From Candidatus Endomicrobium macrotermitis (GTDB lineage Bacteria; Elusimicrobiota; Endomicrobiia; Endomicrobiales; Endomicrobiaceae): DNA of 45,780 nt. Numbering within the stretch: position 1 is the stretch's first letter; every line of letters begins with the position of its first letter. The stretch spans positions 1 to 45,780 of the forward strand of contig JAISVT010000061.1 of assembly GCA_031271405.1 (NCBI GenBank), in the 5' to 3' direction. Below the pieces are notes generated by a model that was given only the letters and a program-made list of their open reading frames with translations, had not been told where the DNA came from and did not search any database. Shown here piece after piece: positions 16,738 to 26,399 of the stretch. The position numbers and the translations under genes are program-made.

Positions 16738-18603
16738 CTATACTACCTTAACTAAAGTTTCAAGTTTATTTATATTTTCTTTTCTTGTTCTTTTTGTATA
16801 TCCAAGCTTATCACATACATTTTCAATTTTGACAGCAAATTTATCCGCTTCAAGTCGCGACATTGCCAATTTTGTATCTTCTCTATAGCTATTATGCCAT
16901 TCTACTTCATCATCTAGTGGATGCTCTGGTCTAAAATCGACAACATTGAATATTTTATGTTCAATTTCTGTTATCCAAGCAGCCCCAACTTCAGCGACAG
17001 CACCCCATTTCGACTTACTCTCATGGCTTGTAATAAAAATAGCATATATTTTTTGAGTTGAGTAACTATTTACAAAAAAATCTCTCAAATATTTATAAAT
17101 ACTTACCCCTTCCGGAATACGCGCTATTTCGTCATCACAATTTGTATATATAATATCTTCTGGAGACACACTATTGAAAATCAACATATTATACACGACA
17201 TCTGATAAATCTTTGTCTTTTAATGTCTGGCTAATCAAAATCTTTTTCTTTTGAATATCAATAATATTCTTAATGCCTAATTCTGGATTATTTTCATTGA
17301 TCGCATCTTCCACTATACCTTTAACTCCTTCTGCTGGAATTCCGAATTTCTCTGATATTTTTTGAGACGCCCTTTTAGATGTTTTATCCCTAAAATTATC
17401 TACTTTTTGTTTCAATTCTTTTTCTTTATCAAGCTGTTTTTTCAATTTATCTTGCTCGCTATTTTTATTTTTTAAATCAACAAATATATCACGCATTTTC
17501 AATATTGAAGGAAGCAAATCTTCTCTTACATATTTTAATACGGACTGATAGCGAGGATCGTCTGATTTATAACCTTGTCGATTACTTAATGCCATATCAG
17601 GCAATTCAGTTAATTCAAAAATATCTATATGTAGCTGACCAACAACATATACCTCTTGTAGCTTGTTTTGCCCTACAACAGGAAGAATATTGAATTCACC
17701 CATTTTTCTATTTGCATAAAGAGAAACAAAATTATCGGGGAAATCTGTCAGTTCAACCTTTCTACCTCTTGTGGTCAAATATGTACCAATCCAACCTTTA
17801 ATTTCTACATTGTACTGATGTTCTTGATCATGTTTATCTTTCATTGTGACAGGTGTTGAATACGTACTTTTATTTTTTATAAGTTCATTTCTTTTTTCTT
17901 TAAAATCTGTACGCCAATAATTTGACAAATAAGAAAATTCCTCTCCAAGAATTATCAATGTACTCAACTCTCCCATCATTTCTTTATCAAAATTTTCAAT
18001 GATATCGGTTTCACTGCCTCTAATTAAATGAATTTTAAAATTTTTATCAACTAACGGAAAAATTTTTAACAGATTTCGTTTAACTGCTTTTAAAGTATTG
18101 TGCAACCTATATTGAGGATTTTGCATTACTACTGCAGTTCCTTGTGTGATCTTTTCACCCTTTATATCATCTTCATTAATTGGTATTAATAAATTATCCT
18201 TATTTATATGCCTTGATAAAACAAATCCAGATTTTTCTCCATAAGCAATAGTTTTTATTTGTACATTTTCAGAAACCGATAGAGCTGCTAATTTTCCAAC
18301 TCCTTTTCTACCCATTTTTTTACGTTTAAACTCTTTCGTATATGCTTCGTCTTCGGTATTTCTTGATACGGCTGCAACATTAAGATATTTATTGATATCG
18401 CCTTTAGAATAGGACATTCCTTTACCGTCATCTTCAACAGTTATATCATCTTTATTGGCAATAATATAAACATTTTTAGCATCGGCATCATAGGCGTTTG
18501 CTATAAGTTCCGCTAAAACATAATAAATATTAGTATAAAGACTGGGGCCTAATAATTCTAAAATTCGAGGATCTATATTTATTTTGTATTCTCTTTGACT
18601 CAT
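16738..18603 (-). CDS. GHKL-superfamily ATPase (MutL/MORC-like) of a restriction-modification cluster
   Basis: The N-terminal ATP-binding fold has all GHKL boxes: ELIANAYDADA with Glu32 and Asn36, EDDGKGM at 57-63, and GRKGVGKLAAL at 98-108. An S5-like middle region follows, then a charged coiled-coil stretch (about 380-415, KNSEQDKLKKQLDKEKE) and a C-terminal domain with DFRPEHPLDDEVEWHNS. Such ATPases are known beside C5 methylases and Vsr-type nucleases (the prokaryotic MORC/MutL restriction group). 621 residues. It overlaps the dcm stop by 4 nt. It probably remodels DNA for the cluster's nuclease, which is inference. Confidence 0.85.
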   Translation of the reverse strand: MSQREYKINIDPRILELLGPSLYTNIYYVLAELIANAYDADAKNVYIIANKDDITVEDDGKGMSYSKGDINKYLNVAAVSRNTEDEAYTKEFKRKKMGRKGVGKLAALSVSENVQIKTIAYGEKSGFVLSRHINKDNLLIPINEDDIKGEKITQGTAVVMQNPQYRLHNTLKAVKRNLLKIFPLVDKNFKIHLIRGSETDIIENFDKEMMGELSTLIILGEEFSYLSNYWRTDFKEKRNELIKNKSTYSTPVTMKDKHDQEHQYNVEIKGWIGTYLTTRGRKVELTDFPDNFVSLYANRKMGEFNILPVVGQNKLQEVYVVGQLHIDIFELTELPDMALSNRQGYKSDDPRYQSVLKYVREDLLPSILKMRDIFVDLKNKNSEQDKLKKQLDKEKELKQKVDNFRDKTSKRASQKISEKFGIPAEGVKGIVEDAINENNPELGIKNIIDIQKKKILISQTLKDKDLSDVVYNMLIFNSVSPEDIIYTNCDDEIARIPEGVSIYKYLRDFFVNSYSTQKIYAIFITSHESKSKWGAVAEVGAAWITEIEHKIFNVVDFRPEHPLDDEVEWHNSYREDTKLAMSRLEADKFAVKIENVCDKLGYTKRTRKENINKLETLVKVV

Positions 18604-19658
18604 ATCATTTCCTCTTGTTTTATATTATATGATTCCAAATGTTTTTTTATAGAAAGACCGATTATTTTCCCAAGATCAACAGGCACGGCATTACCGATAT
18701 GACGACTTATTGTCCTTATTGTCATAGTATCTGTGTTTTCAAAAAATTTGTACTCTTTAGGAAAGGTTTGCAAAAGAGCGCCTTCTCTAAGCGATAAAGC
18801 TCTATCTTGTTCAGGATGACCAAAACGACCTGTTCCCAAAGAGTAAAATTGAGTAGTGATTGTTGATGACGGTTTATCCCATTTCATACGTCCATACACA
18901 CTGCTATACGTTTGTCCGCTACCTTTTTTATGGCAATCCAGTATCAGTTCTTTGTCCCAATCTCTCCATGTGCCACCTTGAATCGATTGTCGTATGCGCA
19001 AAAGGTTTTTGTCTGATAATTGTGCAGATCTATGTAATGGGTCTTTTTCATTCGTTTCTCCGCTATTAATGGCTGGAAGATTTCCAATAACGTCTCTAAC
19101 CGTTCTTTTCTTTACTTTTTCTGCAGGTGGAACAATAGCAATATCTCCAAATTTGGAAGCTAAAAGGACAAGTCTTTTTCTGTTTTGCGGCATTCCATAT
19201 TTACTACAATCAACAACACTATATGAAACATTATATTTCAATTCTTTTAGCTTTCTGACAAAATTTTTAAATATGCCATATTTTCTTAATTGTGGTACAT
19301 TTTCCATTGACACGACTGCCGGTTGAATGTTTTCAATATGCTGTGAAAAAAATGTCAGTAGCTTCCATTTTTTATCATAGATTCTATTTTTATATTTTTT
19401 TGTTTGTTTTGAAAATGTTTGACATGGAGCACATCCAACCAATATTTTCGTTTCAACATTCCCATAAAGAGAGTTTATTTCTTCTGAAGAATATCTTGAT
19501 ATATCGGCACAAATAAAATTCGAACGATTATTTTCGACATATGCATACTCACAACTGGGATCATTATCTATACCGGCTACGACATTCAATCCGGCTTCTT
19601 TTAATCCGTAAGTTAATCCTCCGACACCACAAAACAAATCAATTACCGCTGTATTCAT
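18600..19658 (-). CDS. dcm: C5-cytosine DNA methyltransferase (Dcm family)
   Basis: AdoMet-dependent m5C methylase. Seen: motif I DLFCGVGGLTYGL (7-19), catalytic Cys79 in motif IV GCAPCQTFS, motif VI MENV, motif VIII QNRKR, and motif X GNAVPV near the C-terminus. 352 residues, complete. The target-recognition region (about 200-270) is short and its sequence specificity cannot be read. An AGGAG lies upstream of the ATG. The gene overlaps vsr by 20 bp and the GHKL ATPase by 4 bp, so the three are one operon. Confidence 0.95.
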   Translation of the reverse strand: MNTAVIDLFCGVGGLTYGLKEAGLNVVAGIDNDPSCEYAYVENNRSNFICADISRYSSEEINSLYGNVETKILVGCAPCQTFSKQTKKYKNRIYDKKWKLLTFFSQHIENIQPAVVSMENVPQLRKYGIFKNFVRKLKELKYNVSYSVVDCSKYGMPQNRKRLVLLASKFGDIAIVPPAEKVKKRTVRDVIGNLPAINSGETNEKDPLHRSAQLSDKNLLRIRQSIQGGTWRDWDKELILDCHKKGSGQTYSSVYGRMKWDKPSSTITTQFYSLGTGRFGHPEQDRALSLREGALLQTFPKEYKFFENTDTMTIRTISRHIGNAVPVDLGKIIGLSIKKHLESYNIKQEEMI

Positions 19659-20073
19659 TGGTATTTGCTCCTATGAATTTTATTATTTTGTTAACACATT
19701 TATTAGTATTTTTAAGTATGTCTTTACCCCAAAAGCGAATAACAACCCAACCTTCTTTTTTCAACCGTCTCGTAACAGATTTATCTCTTTTAATATTTGT
19801 TTCTATTTTGTTATACCAAAATTTTTTATTTGAATGAAAGTCTTTTTTACGAACCAACCAATCTTTTCCATGCCAAAATTCACTGTCGCAAAATATTGCA
19901 AGTTTGTACTTGCGAAACACTATATCGGGCTTGCCAATAATATTTTTACAGTTTTTGCGATATCTGCACCCTTTAGCCCAAAGAGCTTTTGCAAGAGTTT
20001 TCTCAATTATACTCCCTGAGGCCTTGACGGCTTGCATCACTTCTCGTCTTTTTTTCTTTGTAAATATGTCCAT
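19639..20073 (-). CDS. vsr: Very short patch repair endonuclease Vsr
   Basis: Nicks 5' of T in T:G mismatches that arise when m5C deaminates at methylase sites. The Vsr signature is intact: KKRREVMQAVKASGS at the N-terminus, KPDIVF with Asp50, and FCDSEFWHG with His68, then WVVIRFWGKDI. 144 residues, the normal length. Pairing with dcm by a 20-bp overlap is the classic arrangement. In this cluster it could instead act as a restriction nuclease with the GHKL ATPase. Confidence 0.93.
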   Translation of the reverse strand: MDIFTKKKRREVMQAVKASGSIIEKTLAKALWAKGCRYRKNCKNIIGKPDIVFRKYKLAIFCDSEFWHGKDWLVRKKDFHSNKKFWYNKIETNIKRDKSVTRRLKKEGWVVIRFWGKDILKNTNKCVNKIIKFIGANTNEYSGN

Positions 20074-20083
20074 AAATTAGTAG

Positions 20084-20848
20084 CTACGCCAAAACTCTTG
20101 AACTTTTATTTGTCTTTACAGCCATCGACAGATTTATTTTATCAACAATAACATCATCTTCTTCATAATAATACGAATAATCTACACCTTTCATATATAT
20201 TTGGCGGTCGTTGATTTTGTCGGTCAGGGCACCTGAGAGGAGTTTTTTATCGGCTATTTCGTTAAAAGTGTTTTCGGGCATTTGGTCTATTGTTTTCAAG
20301 GTTTCCGGCAGAAAACGCGCTATGGCGAATTTAAAACCGCCTTTTGAAATGTTTTGCGTTCTGATTTTTCCGGCAAAGCCGTACAGTCCGCCGAATATAT
20401 ATGCGTGGATTTGCTGCAAAGATTTGGTTGTGCCGATATCTTTTGCATCAATAAGATTGCTTTCTAAAAAAGTATATGCTTTTTTCTTGCTCTGCCCGTC
20501 TATTGTATTGTCGCTGTAAGTGAACCAGTCCAAAAATTTCATTGCCCGGTTATTTGGAAATTGCTTTGCAAGGGCTATAATGCCGCCGCTGTCCAGAGTA
20601 TCGGTTAAGTATTTTTTACCGTCCGGCGCAGTTAATTTCAGTTTGTGAGTGCTGCTCACGAACTCAACTTTTTCTTTAATCAGTTTTCTTTTCAGCCAGC
20701 GCCAATAATTGCCGGCTTTAGTATAATCGTTTTCTTCGTTTAAAATGCCGACAATATCAACAACAGAGAACCGCCATTTCAAACTCGGCTCATCCCAAAC
20801 GGCGCGGACTTCTTTATCGTTAAAAAAACGGATGGATATTTTATCCAT
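20084..20848 (-). CDS. BRO-N/Fic protein lacking the Fic catalytic core
   Basis: Residues 1-~115 form a BRO-N-like domain (FFNDKEVRAVWDE, FSVVDIVGIL, LDSGGIIALAKQFP). Residues ~139-198 are the start of a Fic domain (LQQIHAYIFGGLYGFAGKIR, ISKGGFKFA, MPENTF). The segment that should follow, with the AMPylation motif HPFxEGNGR and about 70 residues around it, is missing. The text jumps in frame from EIADKK to LLSGALTDKINDRQ, the usual Fic C-terminus, so this looks like an internal deletion. It cannot be an active AMP transferase. It may be a relic, or a BRO-N DNA-binding protein. A GGAGC precedes the ATG, a TATAAT lies at about 20890, and vsr begins 10 bp later. Confidence 0.8.
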   Translation of the reverse strand: MDKISIRFFNDKEVRAVWDEPSLKWRFSVVDIVGILNEENDYTKAGNYWRWLKRKLIKEKVEFVSSTHKLKLTAPDGKKYLTDTLDSGGIIALAKQFPNNRAMKFLDWFTYSDNTIDGQSKKKAYTFLESNLIDAKDIGTTKSLQQIHAYIFGGLYGFAGKIRTQNISKGGFKFAIARFLPETLKTIDQMPENTFNEIADKKLLSGALTDKINDRQIYMKGVDYSYYYEEDDVIVDKINLSMAVKTNKSSRVLA

Positions 20849-20890
20849 TTTCAGGCTCCGTTAAAAATATTTTTTAAAGACATTATAAAT

Positions 20891-20917
20891 AGATTCTGCG
20901 GCTACGCGCAGAATGAC
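20891..20917 (+). repeat. REP-like palindrome, single copy
   Basis: AGA-TTCTGCG-GCTACG-CGCAGAA-TGAC, a 7-bp perfect stem plus flanks, of the same family as 12943-12969 and 34499-34526. It lies in the 183-bp gap between the Fic-like gene and gyrA. Confidence 0.75.
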
Positions 20918-20994
20918 AGACAGCTACGGATACTGAAATAAACTCGGCAGGCGGCATAGATTGCCGCGTTTCACTCGCAAAGACAAGGACAACA

Positions 20995-21026
20995 AAAGCC
21001 CCTGAACTTTTACATTCAGGGGCTTT
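20995..21026 (-). terminator. Bidirectional terminator after gyrA
   Basis: A perfect 12-bp stem (20995-21006 with 21015-21026, 8-nt loop) starts 5 bp past the gyrA stop. It has GC-rich interior pairs and T-rich flanks on both strands. It closes the nitroreductase-to-gyrA run. Confidence 0.88.
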
Positions 21027-21031
21027 AGTTT

Positions 21032-23548
21032 TTATTTCTTCTCTTCAGTTGTTTCCGGTATTCCGCCCTCGTCTTCTTCTTTTACCACTCCGGCGATTGC
21101 CGCTACCTTGTCGCCGTCGTCCAGCTTGACCAGGCGCACCCCTTGGGTGTTTCGGCTTATTACCGAGATATTGTCCACTTTCATTCTTATCGTTATGCCG
21201 TTTTGCGTCATTATCATTATTTCTTCGCCGGCGTTGGCGCGTTTTATGCCTATCACTTTGCCGTTGCGGTCTGTGGTCTGCATATTTATTACGCCTTTGC
21301 CGCCGCGGTGCGTAAGGCGGTATTCGCTTACTTCGGTGCGTTTGCCGTAGCCGTTTTCGCTTACCGCTAGAACGGTGTCGTCTTTACGCAGCACTTCCAT
21401 ACCGATAACTTCGTCGTCTTTTTCTATTTCTATGCCTTTAACGCCCATACCCGTTCTGCCTATGGCGCGCACTTCGTCTATTTTAAAGTGTATTGCCTGT
21501 CCGTTTTTGGCGGCTATAAGCACTTCGGGGCATTTATCTATGGCTTTTACTTCGGTCAAAATGTCGCCGTCGTCAAGTTTTATGGCAACTATGCCGCCCT
21601 TTCTCGGGTTAGAAAATTCTTCAAGAGCGATTTTCTTAATTGTACCGTTTCTTGTACACATTAATAAGTACTCGTTCTTTATTTCTTTAAGATTGAGCGT
21701 TCTTATAGGTATTGCCGCGGTAATTTTTTCTTCCGGAGCAAGCTGCAGCAGGTTTACTATCGCTTTGCCTTTAGACGCTCTGCCGGCTTCGGGTATTTCG
21801 TACACCCTGTTCCAGTACAAACGTCCGCGGCTTGTGAAAAACAACAGATAAGCGTGCGAGCTTGTGATAAAAAGATTTTCCACAAAATCTTCTTCTTTTG
21901 TGGTCATACCGGTAATGCCGCGCCCGCCGCGGTTTTGCGCTTTGTAAGTGTCGAGCGGTATGCGTTTGATATAGCCCGCGTGCGACATTGTCACCGCGAC
22001 TTCTTCTTCCTGAATCAAATCTTCGATGTTAAAGTCCGCTTCGGCTGCCTGTATCTGCGTTCTGCGCTTATCGCCGTAATCTTTTTTGAGGTCTTCGACT
22101 TCGTTTTTAATTATGGCTAAAACTTTTTTAGGATCTGCCAAAATGGAACGCAGTCTTTCGATTGTTTTAATGATTTCAAGATATTCTTTGTCCAGTTCTT
22201 CCCTTTCAAGGCCCGTAAGCTGGTGCAGTCTCATTTCCAAAATGGCTTCGGACTGCAACTTTGAAAGTTTGAACTTCGTCATCAGCTGTTCGCGCGCGTC
22301 GTCTTTATCTTTGGCGTTTCTGATGATTTTTACAACGGCGTCGATATTATCTACGGCAATTTTCAAGCCTTCCAAAATGTGCGCTCTTGCCTCGGCTTTT
22401 TGAAGCTCAAACTTCGTACGGCGCACGATAACGATTTTTCTGTGCTCTATGTGATGCTCTAAAAATTCTTTTATGTTCATCACTTTCGGGCGGTTGTTGA
22501 CAAGCGCAAGCATTATAACGCCGAAAGACGACTGCAAAGCCGTATGTTTGTACAGCTGGTTTAAAACTACCTGCGCGTTCGCGTCGCGTTTGATTTCTAT
22601 GACAATTCTTATGCCGTCGCGGTCGGATTCGTCGCGAAGGTCGGAAATGCCGTCTATTTTTTTATCTTTTACAAGTTCGGCTATCGAAGTAATAAGGTTT
22701 GCTTTGTTTACCTGATACGGAATTTCGTTGACGATAATGGTCTCGCGGCCGTTTTTGGCTTCTTCAACTTCGACTTTGGCTCTCATCTTCACGGAGCCTC
22801 TGCCTTTTTCCATATAATCTTTTATTCCGCCCTTGCCCAGTATTATGGCGCCTGTCGGAAAGTCCGGCCCTTTTATGTATTTGGTAATTTCCGTAACGGG
22901 AAGTTCCGGGTCGTCTATCAAAGCGGAAACCGCTTCGCAGACTTCGCCGAGATTATGCGTAGGTATATTTGTCGCCATACCCACCGCTATGCCCTGCGAA
23001 CCGTTTATAAGTAATCCCGGAAGTTTTGACGGCAAAATGAGCGGCTCTTTTAAAGAACCGTCGTAATTGGGTATAAAATCAACCGTGTTTTTGTCCAAAT
23101 CGGCAAGCATTTCGTCGGCAATCGCGTCCATGCGCGCTTCGGTATAACGCATTGCGGCGGCGGAATCGCCGTCGATGCTGCCGAAGTTTCCCTGACCGTC
23201 AACCAAGGGATAACGCAAAGACCATTCCTGAGCCATACGCACCATGGATTCGTAAACCGCGCTGTCGCCGTGCGGATGATATTTACCCAAAACGTCTCCG
23301 ACTACCCTGGCGGATTTTTTATACGCGGTATTGTGTTTCAGCCCCATTTCTTTCATCGCAAAAAGTATGCGGCGGTGAACGGGTTTCAAACCGTCGCGCA
23401 CGTCCGGAAGCGCGCGCCCCACGATTACGCTCATAGCGTAATCGATGTAAGACGTCCTCATTTCGTCTTCGATATTGCGCGGCAAAATGTTTGCGTCCGA
23501 TACGGCTTCTTCCTGTTCTTCCTTCTTTTTAATGTCTTTGTCTGCCAT
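21032..23548 (-). CDS. gyrA: DNA gyrase subunit A
   Basis: Breakage-reunion subunit of the type II topoisomerase that introduces negative supercoils with GyrB. The active-site tyrosine is Tyr135 in [10 protein letters not shown]. The quinolone region reads [10 protein letters not shown] (91-100), with Ser96 equivalent to E. coli Ser83 (wild type) and Glu100 in the Asp87 position. The GyrA box QNRGGRG lies in the beta-pinwheel, confirming gyrase rather than topo IV. 838 residues with an acidic tail. AAGGAC precedes the ATG. It is separated from gyrB by about 4.6 kb of other genes. Confidence 0.98.
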   Translation of the reverse strand: MADKDIKKKEEQEEAVSDANILPRNIEDEMRTSYIDYAMSVIVGRALPDVRDGLKPVHRRILFAMKEMGLKHNTAYKKSARVVGDVLGKYHPHGDSAVYESMVRMAQEWSLRYPLVDGQGNFGSIDGDSAAAMRYTEARMDAIADEMLADLDKNTVDFIPNYDGSLKEPLILPSKLPGLLINGSQGIAVGMATNIPTHNLGEVCEAVSALIDDPELPVTEITKYIKGPDFPTGAIILGKGGIKDYMEKGRGSVKMRAKVEVEEAKNGRETIIVNEIPYQVNKANLITSIAELVKDKKIDGISDLRDESDRDGIRIVIEIKRDANAQVVLNQLYKHTALQSSFGVIMLALVNNRPKVMNIKEFLEHHIEHRKIVIVRRTKFELQKAEARAHILEGLKIAVDNIDAVVKIIRNAKDKDDAREQLMTKFKLSKLQSEAILEMRLHQLTGLEREELDKEYLEIIKTIERLRSILADPKKVLAIIKNEVEDLKKDYGDKRRTQIQAAEADFNIEDLIQEEEVAVTMSHAGYIKRIPLDTYKAQNRGGRGITGMTTKEEDFVENLFITSSHAYLLFFTSRGRLYWNRVYEIPEAGRASKGKAIVNLLQLAPEEKITAAIPIRTLNLKEIKNEYLLMCTRNGTIKKIALEEFSNPRKGGIVAIKLDDGDILTEVKAIDKCPEVLIAAKNGQAIHFKIDEVRAIGRTGMGVKGIEIEKDDEVIGMEVLRKDDTVLAVSENGYGKRTEVSEYRLTHRGGKGVINMQTTDRNGKVIGIKRANAGEEIMIMTQNGITIRMKVDNISVISRNTQGVRLVKLDDGDKVAAIAGVVKEEDEGGIPETTEEKK

Positions 23549-23652
23549 TTGCTTGTCCTTTATGTAAATTTATTCAGCGTTTTGTTATGATTATTTGGCA
23601 ATAAACCGGCGGCAATTCCATAAACATATTGAAAATTCAATTAAAATATTCT

Positions 23653-24966
23653 TTACGCTTTCACAATATTTAACACGTAAATCAATATGACCAAAAAGCA
23701 GAAAACGTATCTTCCCGCGGGGAAAATCCACTTTCCGGTTCTTTTTATTTTTCCGGTTTCAAATTCTCTTTTAAATTTTGCGGCGGGCGTTATCCAAAAC
23801 GCGAAAATTCCGCCCGTCAAAGCGCATAACGGGGCAAAATGTATTTCCATAATGTCCATAAATCCGCCGATATTTCCGTTTACGTAAATGTTGCAGACAA
23901 AAGCGACCGCGGCGAGCAATGCCAGCGCTTTGGCGCGTGCCATTTTAAATTTATTCTGCAACGCTTCTACAGCCGCTTCAAGCGTGCTTATATAAGAAGT
24001 CAGCGCGGCAAAAAACACGCCGATAAAAAACATTATCATAAACAGCTGCCCGAACGCCATTGTCTTAAAAATTTCGGGCATTGTCACAAACATCAGCGCG
24101 GGGCCCGAGTTTATGTCTTTTCCGAAAGCAAAAACCGCGGGAATTATTACCAAAGACGCTATTATCGAAGCGGACGTATCAAGAATAACTATATTTCTTG
24201 CGGAAGAAATTATATTTTCGGTTTTACGCATATACGAACCGTAAACTATCATAAGCGACCCGAAAATGGATAAAGAATAAAACGCCTGTCCCAAAGCCAC
24301 AACCCACGTTTTTGCGTTAAAAAGAAATTCCCAGTGCGGCGTTAAAAGAAATTTATATCCTTCGCCTGCGTTCGGCAGAAAAGCGACCCTTACAAGCAAA
24401 ATTAAAAATAAGACCAAAAACGCCGGTATCATAATTTTAGAGACGCGTTCTATGCCTTTTTCAACGCCTCCGAGCATAGAAACGCATACCGTAACAAGCG
24501 AAACCGCTACCCAAAGCATTATATGGCTTGCCGTTATGTGCGTAAAATATTGCGCCGGGTCTGCTGCCGAAAGAGCCGAACCCGTAAAAGAACCTATTAA
24601 AAACCGTATGACCCAAGCCACTATCACGGTGTAGCCGACCGCTATTATAAATACTACGATTACCGAAAGCCACCCGAAAACTTCGCCGGCTTTTCCGTTT
24701 TTTCCGCGCATTTGGAGTGCTTTGCTGAAAGCCCCTACAGGGCCCGCGCCCGTAAGCCTGCCTATTGTAATTTCGCCGACCAAAGCCGTAAAACCTAAAA
24801 CCGTTACGCAAATTATGTACGGAATTAAAAAAGCAGCCCCGCCGAATTCTCCTACGCGGTAAGGAAACAGCCAGATGTTTCCCATGCCGATAGCCGAACC
24901 CGCAGCGGCAAATATAAAACCCCACTTGGACGAAAATAAATCTTTTATACCGGATTTTTCAGTCAT
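23653..24966 (-). CDS. Sodium-dependent amino-acid transporter, SNF (NSS) family
   Basis: Inner-membrane LeuT-fold symporter, probably for amino acids. The N-terminal signature WGFIFAAAGSAIGMGNIWLFPYR covers the unwound TM1 that binds sodium and substrate, and GGAAFLIPYI is TM2. About 11 hydrophobic segments in 437 residues resembles the short bacterial MhsT type. The substrate cannot be deduced. It follows the 161-residue unknown gene by 11 bp and lies upstream of gyrA. Confidence 0.92.
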   Translation of the reverse strand: MTEKSGIKDLFSSKWGFIFAAAGSAIGMGNIWLFPYRVGEFGGAAFLIPYIICVTVLGFTALVGEITIGRLTGAGPVGAFSKALQMRGKNGKAGEVFGWLSVIVVFIIAVGYTVIVAWVIRFLIGSFTGSALSAADPAQYFTHITASHIMLWVAVSLVTVCVSMLGGVEKGIERVSKIMIPAFLVLFLILLVRVAFLPNAGEGYKFLLTPHWEFLFNAKTWVVALGQAFYSLSIFGSLMIVYGSYMRKTENIISSARNIVILDTSASIIASLVIIPAVFAFGKDINSGPALMFVTMPEIFKTMAFGQLFMIMFFIGVFFAALTSYISTLEAAVEALQNKFKMARAKALALLAAVAFVCNIYVNGNIGGFMDIMEIHFAPLCALTGGIFAFWITPAAKFKREFETGKIKRTGKWIFPAGRYVFCFLVILIYVLNIVKA

Positions 24967-24977
24967 AGAATGCTTTT

Positions 24978-25463
24978 TTACCCGCCGAAATATTTGTGTT
25001 TTATTTTTACTTCGCTGTAAATATTGATTGCGGATATTACCTCGTTTGCCGTTTTAAACAGTTCCGACAATCCGCCTATATTTTCGATATTTGCTTTTAA
25101 CAAAAACGCCCCTTTGTTTGTAAGCAGCGAAAAATTGATTTCGTTTGCTTTCGGCAAAAGGACTTCTTTGACGGCTTCGGCTTTTTGCAGATATTTTTGC
25201 GCCTGCAAAACAAGCTTTATTGCCGCAGCCTTAATTTCAGGCCTGCTTGCGCCGTTTGTAAAACCGCCGCCGAAACTGTAATATAAGCTCGCGTCGCCTG
25301 TGCTGTAAGTTATAAGGGATGCCGCGCCTTCTTCATAGCCGGTGTCCATAACGACGCCGAAAACGGAAATTTCTTTTTCCGGCAGGTTTTTGATTCCTAT
25401 TTCTTTAGGATTTGCGGCAAGGGCCGCTGTCCTCATTGCCGTAAATATTTTATCGTCCGGCAT
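24978..25463 (-). CDS. Conserved-looking hypothetical protein
   Basis: I do not recognise this 161-residue soluble protein. It has no signal peptide or membrane segment. A central block (GYEEGAASLITYSTGDASLYYSFGGG) and alternating helices (IKLVLQAQKYLQKAEAV) suggest an alpha/beta fold. Tight spacing with the MGMT gene (16 bp) and the transporter (11 bp) indicates an operon member. Confidence 0.6.
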   Translation of the reverse strand: MPDDKIFTAMRTAALAANPKEIGIKNLPEKEISVFGVVMDTGYEEGAASLITYSTGDASLYYSFGGGFTNGASRPEIKAAAIKLVLQAQKYLQKAEAVKEVLLPKANEINFSLLTNKGAFLLKANIENIGGLSELFKTANEVISAINIYSEVKIKHKYFGG

Positions 25464-25479
25464 TAAAACTCCGTTTTTC

Positions 25480-25776
25480 TCAATTAAATGTCAGTTTAAC
25501 TTTTTTATCTTTTGAAAATTTCACGCCTTCGGCTTTGAGCAGCCGGTACTGCCTGTTTTTGCCGCCGAAAGCAAATGCCGGCGACAGCGATCCGTCTTTA
25601 AAAACCACCCTGTGGCACGGAATATTTTCAGGATCAGGGTTTTGGTGAAGCGCATAACCCACTGCCCGCGCGCAGCGCGGATTTCCGCAAAGTACTGCTA
25701 TACGCCCGTAAGTTGACACTTTGCCTTTGGGGATTTTTTTGACGGCGTCATAAACTTTGTCGTAAAATTTTTTCAC
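25480..25776 (-). CDS. Minimal O6-alkylguanine-DNA alkyltransferase domain protein
   Basis: 98 residues that cover only the C-terminal DNA-binding and active-site domain of MGMT/Ogt: KIPKGKVSTYGRIA helix-turn-helix, RAVGYALHQNP, and the acceptor motif PCHRV with Cys54. Alkyltransferase-like proteins usually replace this Cys with Trp, so this one may still accept alkyl groups although the N-terminal domain is missing. The stop of the upstream nitroreductase overlaps its start. Confidence 0.88.
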   Translation of the reverse strand: MKKFYDKVYDAVKKIPKGKVSTYGRIAVLCGNPRCARAVGYALHQNPDPENIPCHRVVFKDGSLSPAFAFGGKNRQYRLLKAEGVKFSKDKKVKLTFN

Positions 25777-26363
25777 TAATTTATATATCCTACGGACTGG
25801 ATAGCCATAACTTCATATTTTTTCTTAAGCGGAAGCATGCCTTTAAGTTCGTTTTTACCGCTTACTTTAACGATATTGGCAAGGCCCGCCGAAGCGCAAT
25901 ACAGACCCGCATTTTGATATACGGAGCCGACATACATTTCGCTGAAATCGTCTTTGACGTCCGCCGCGTAAAGCAAAGTGACTCCCGCGGGGGCGTATCT
26001 GTTTCTTACGTCCGAAGGCAGAACCTGCTGCAGTCTGTTATTTTGTGCGTCATACAGCCAAACGCCGTCCTGTAAAACCGCGTAAACTTCTATTTTTTGT
26101 TCGTTTCTCGCGGTAGGAGCGGTACGCCGGCCGTCGGGACGGTTTATTCCCCATGCAGCCCACAAAAGGTTTGAAAGTTCCTGCTCGGGAAGCGGTTTTG
26201 CGGTTATGTTTCTGTCCGATTTTCTCAAACTGAGCGACTCAAGCAAAGATTTCCCGCCGGTTTTAGCCGGTTCGGGCAGGCTTTTAAATTCCTGAGCCGA
26301 AGCGACGCCCGCGAAAATAAAAACAAAAGACAGGCAGATAAAAACTTTTGATAATTTAATCAT
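25776..26363 (-). CDS. Exported SagB/nitroreductase-family protein, copy 2
   Basis: A cleavable signal peptide (residues 1-23, ending VASAQ) is followed by a nitroreductase-like fold: LRKSDRNI, LSNLLWAAWGINRPDGRRTAPTARN (the FMN-phosphate-binding block of SagB-type oxidoreductases) and NAGLYCASAGLANIV near the end. FMN-dependent, probably periplasmic; the substrate is unknown. It is a tandem duplicate of the next gene upstream (26400-26987), with the same length and most residues shared. Confidence 0.82.
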   Translation of the reverse strand: MIKLSKVFICLSFVFIFAGVASAQEFKSLPEPAKTGGKSLLESLSLRKSDRNITAKPLPEQELSNLLWAAWGINRPDGRRTAPTARNEQKIEVYAVLQDGVWLYDAQNNRLQQVLPSDVRNRYAPAGVTLLYAADVKDDFSEMYVGSVYQNAGLYCASAGLANIVKVSGKNELKGMLPLKKKYEVMAIQSVGYIN

Positions 26364-26399
26364 TTTAGTTTTTCCTTCCTTTGTAAAGCGGATCTCCGC

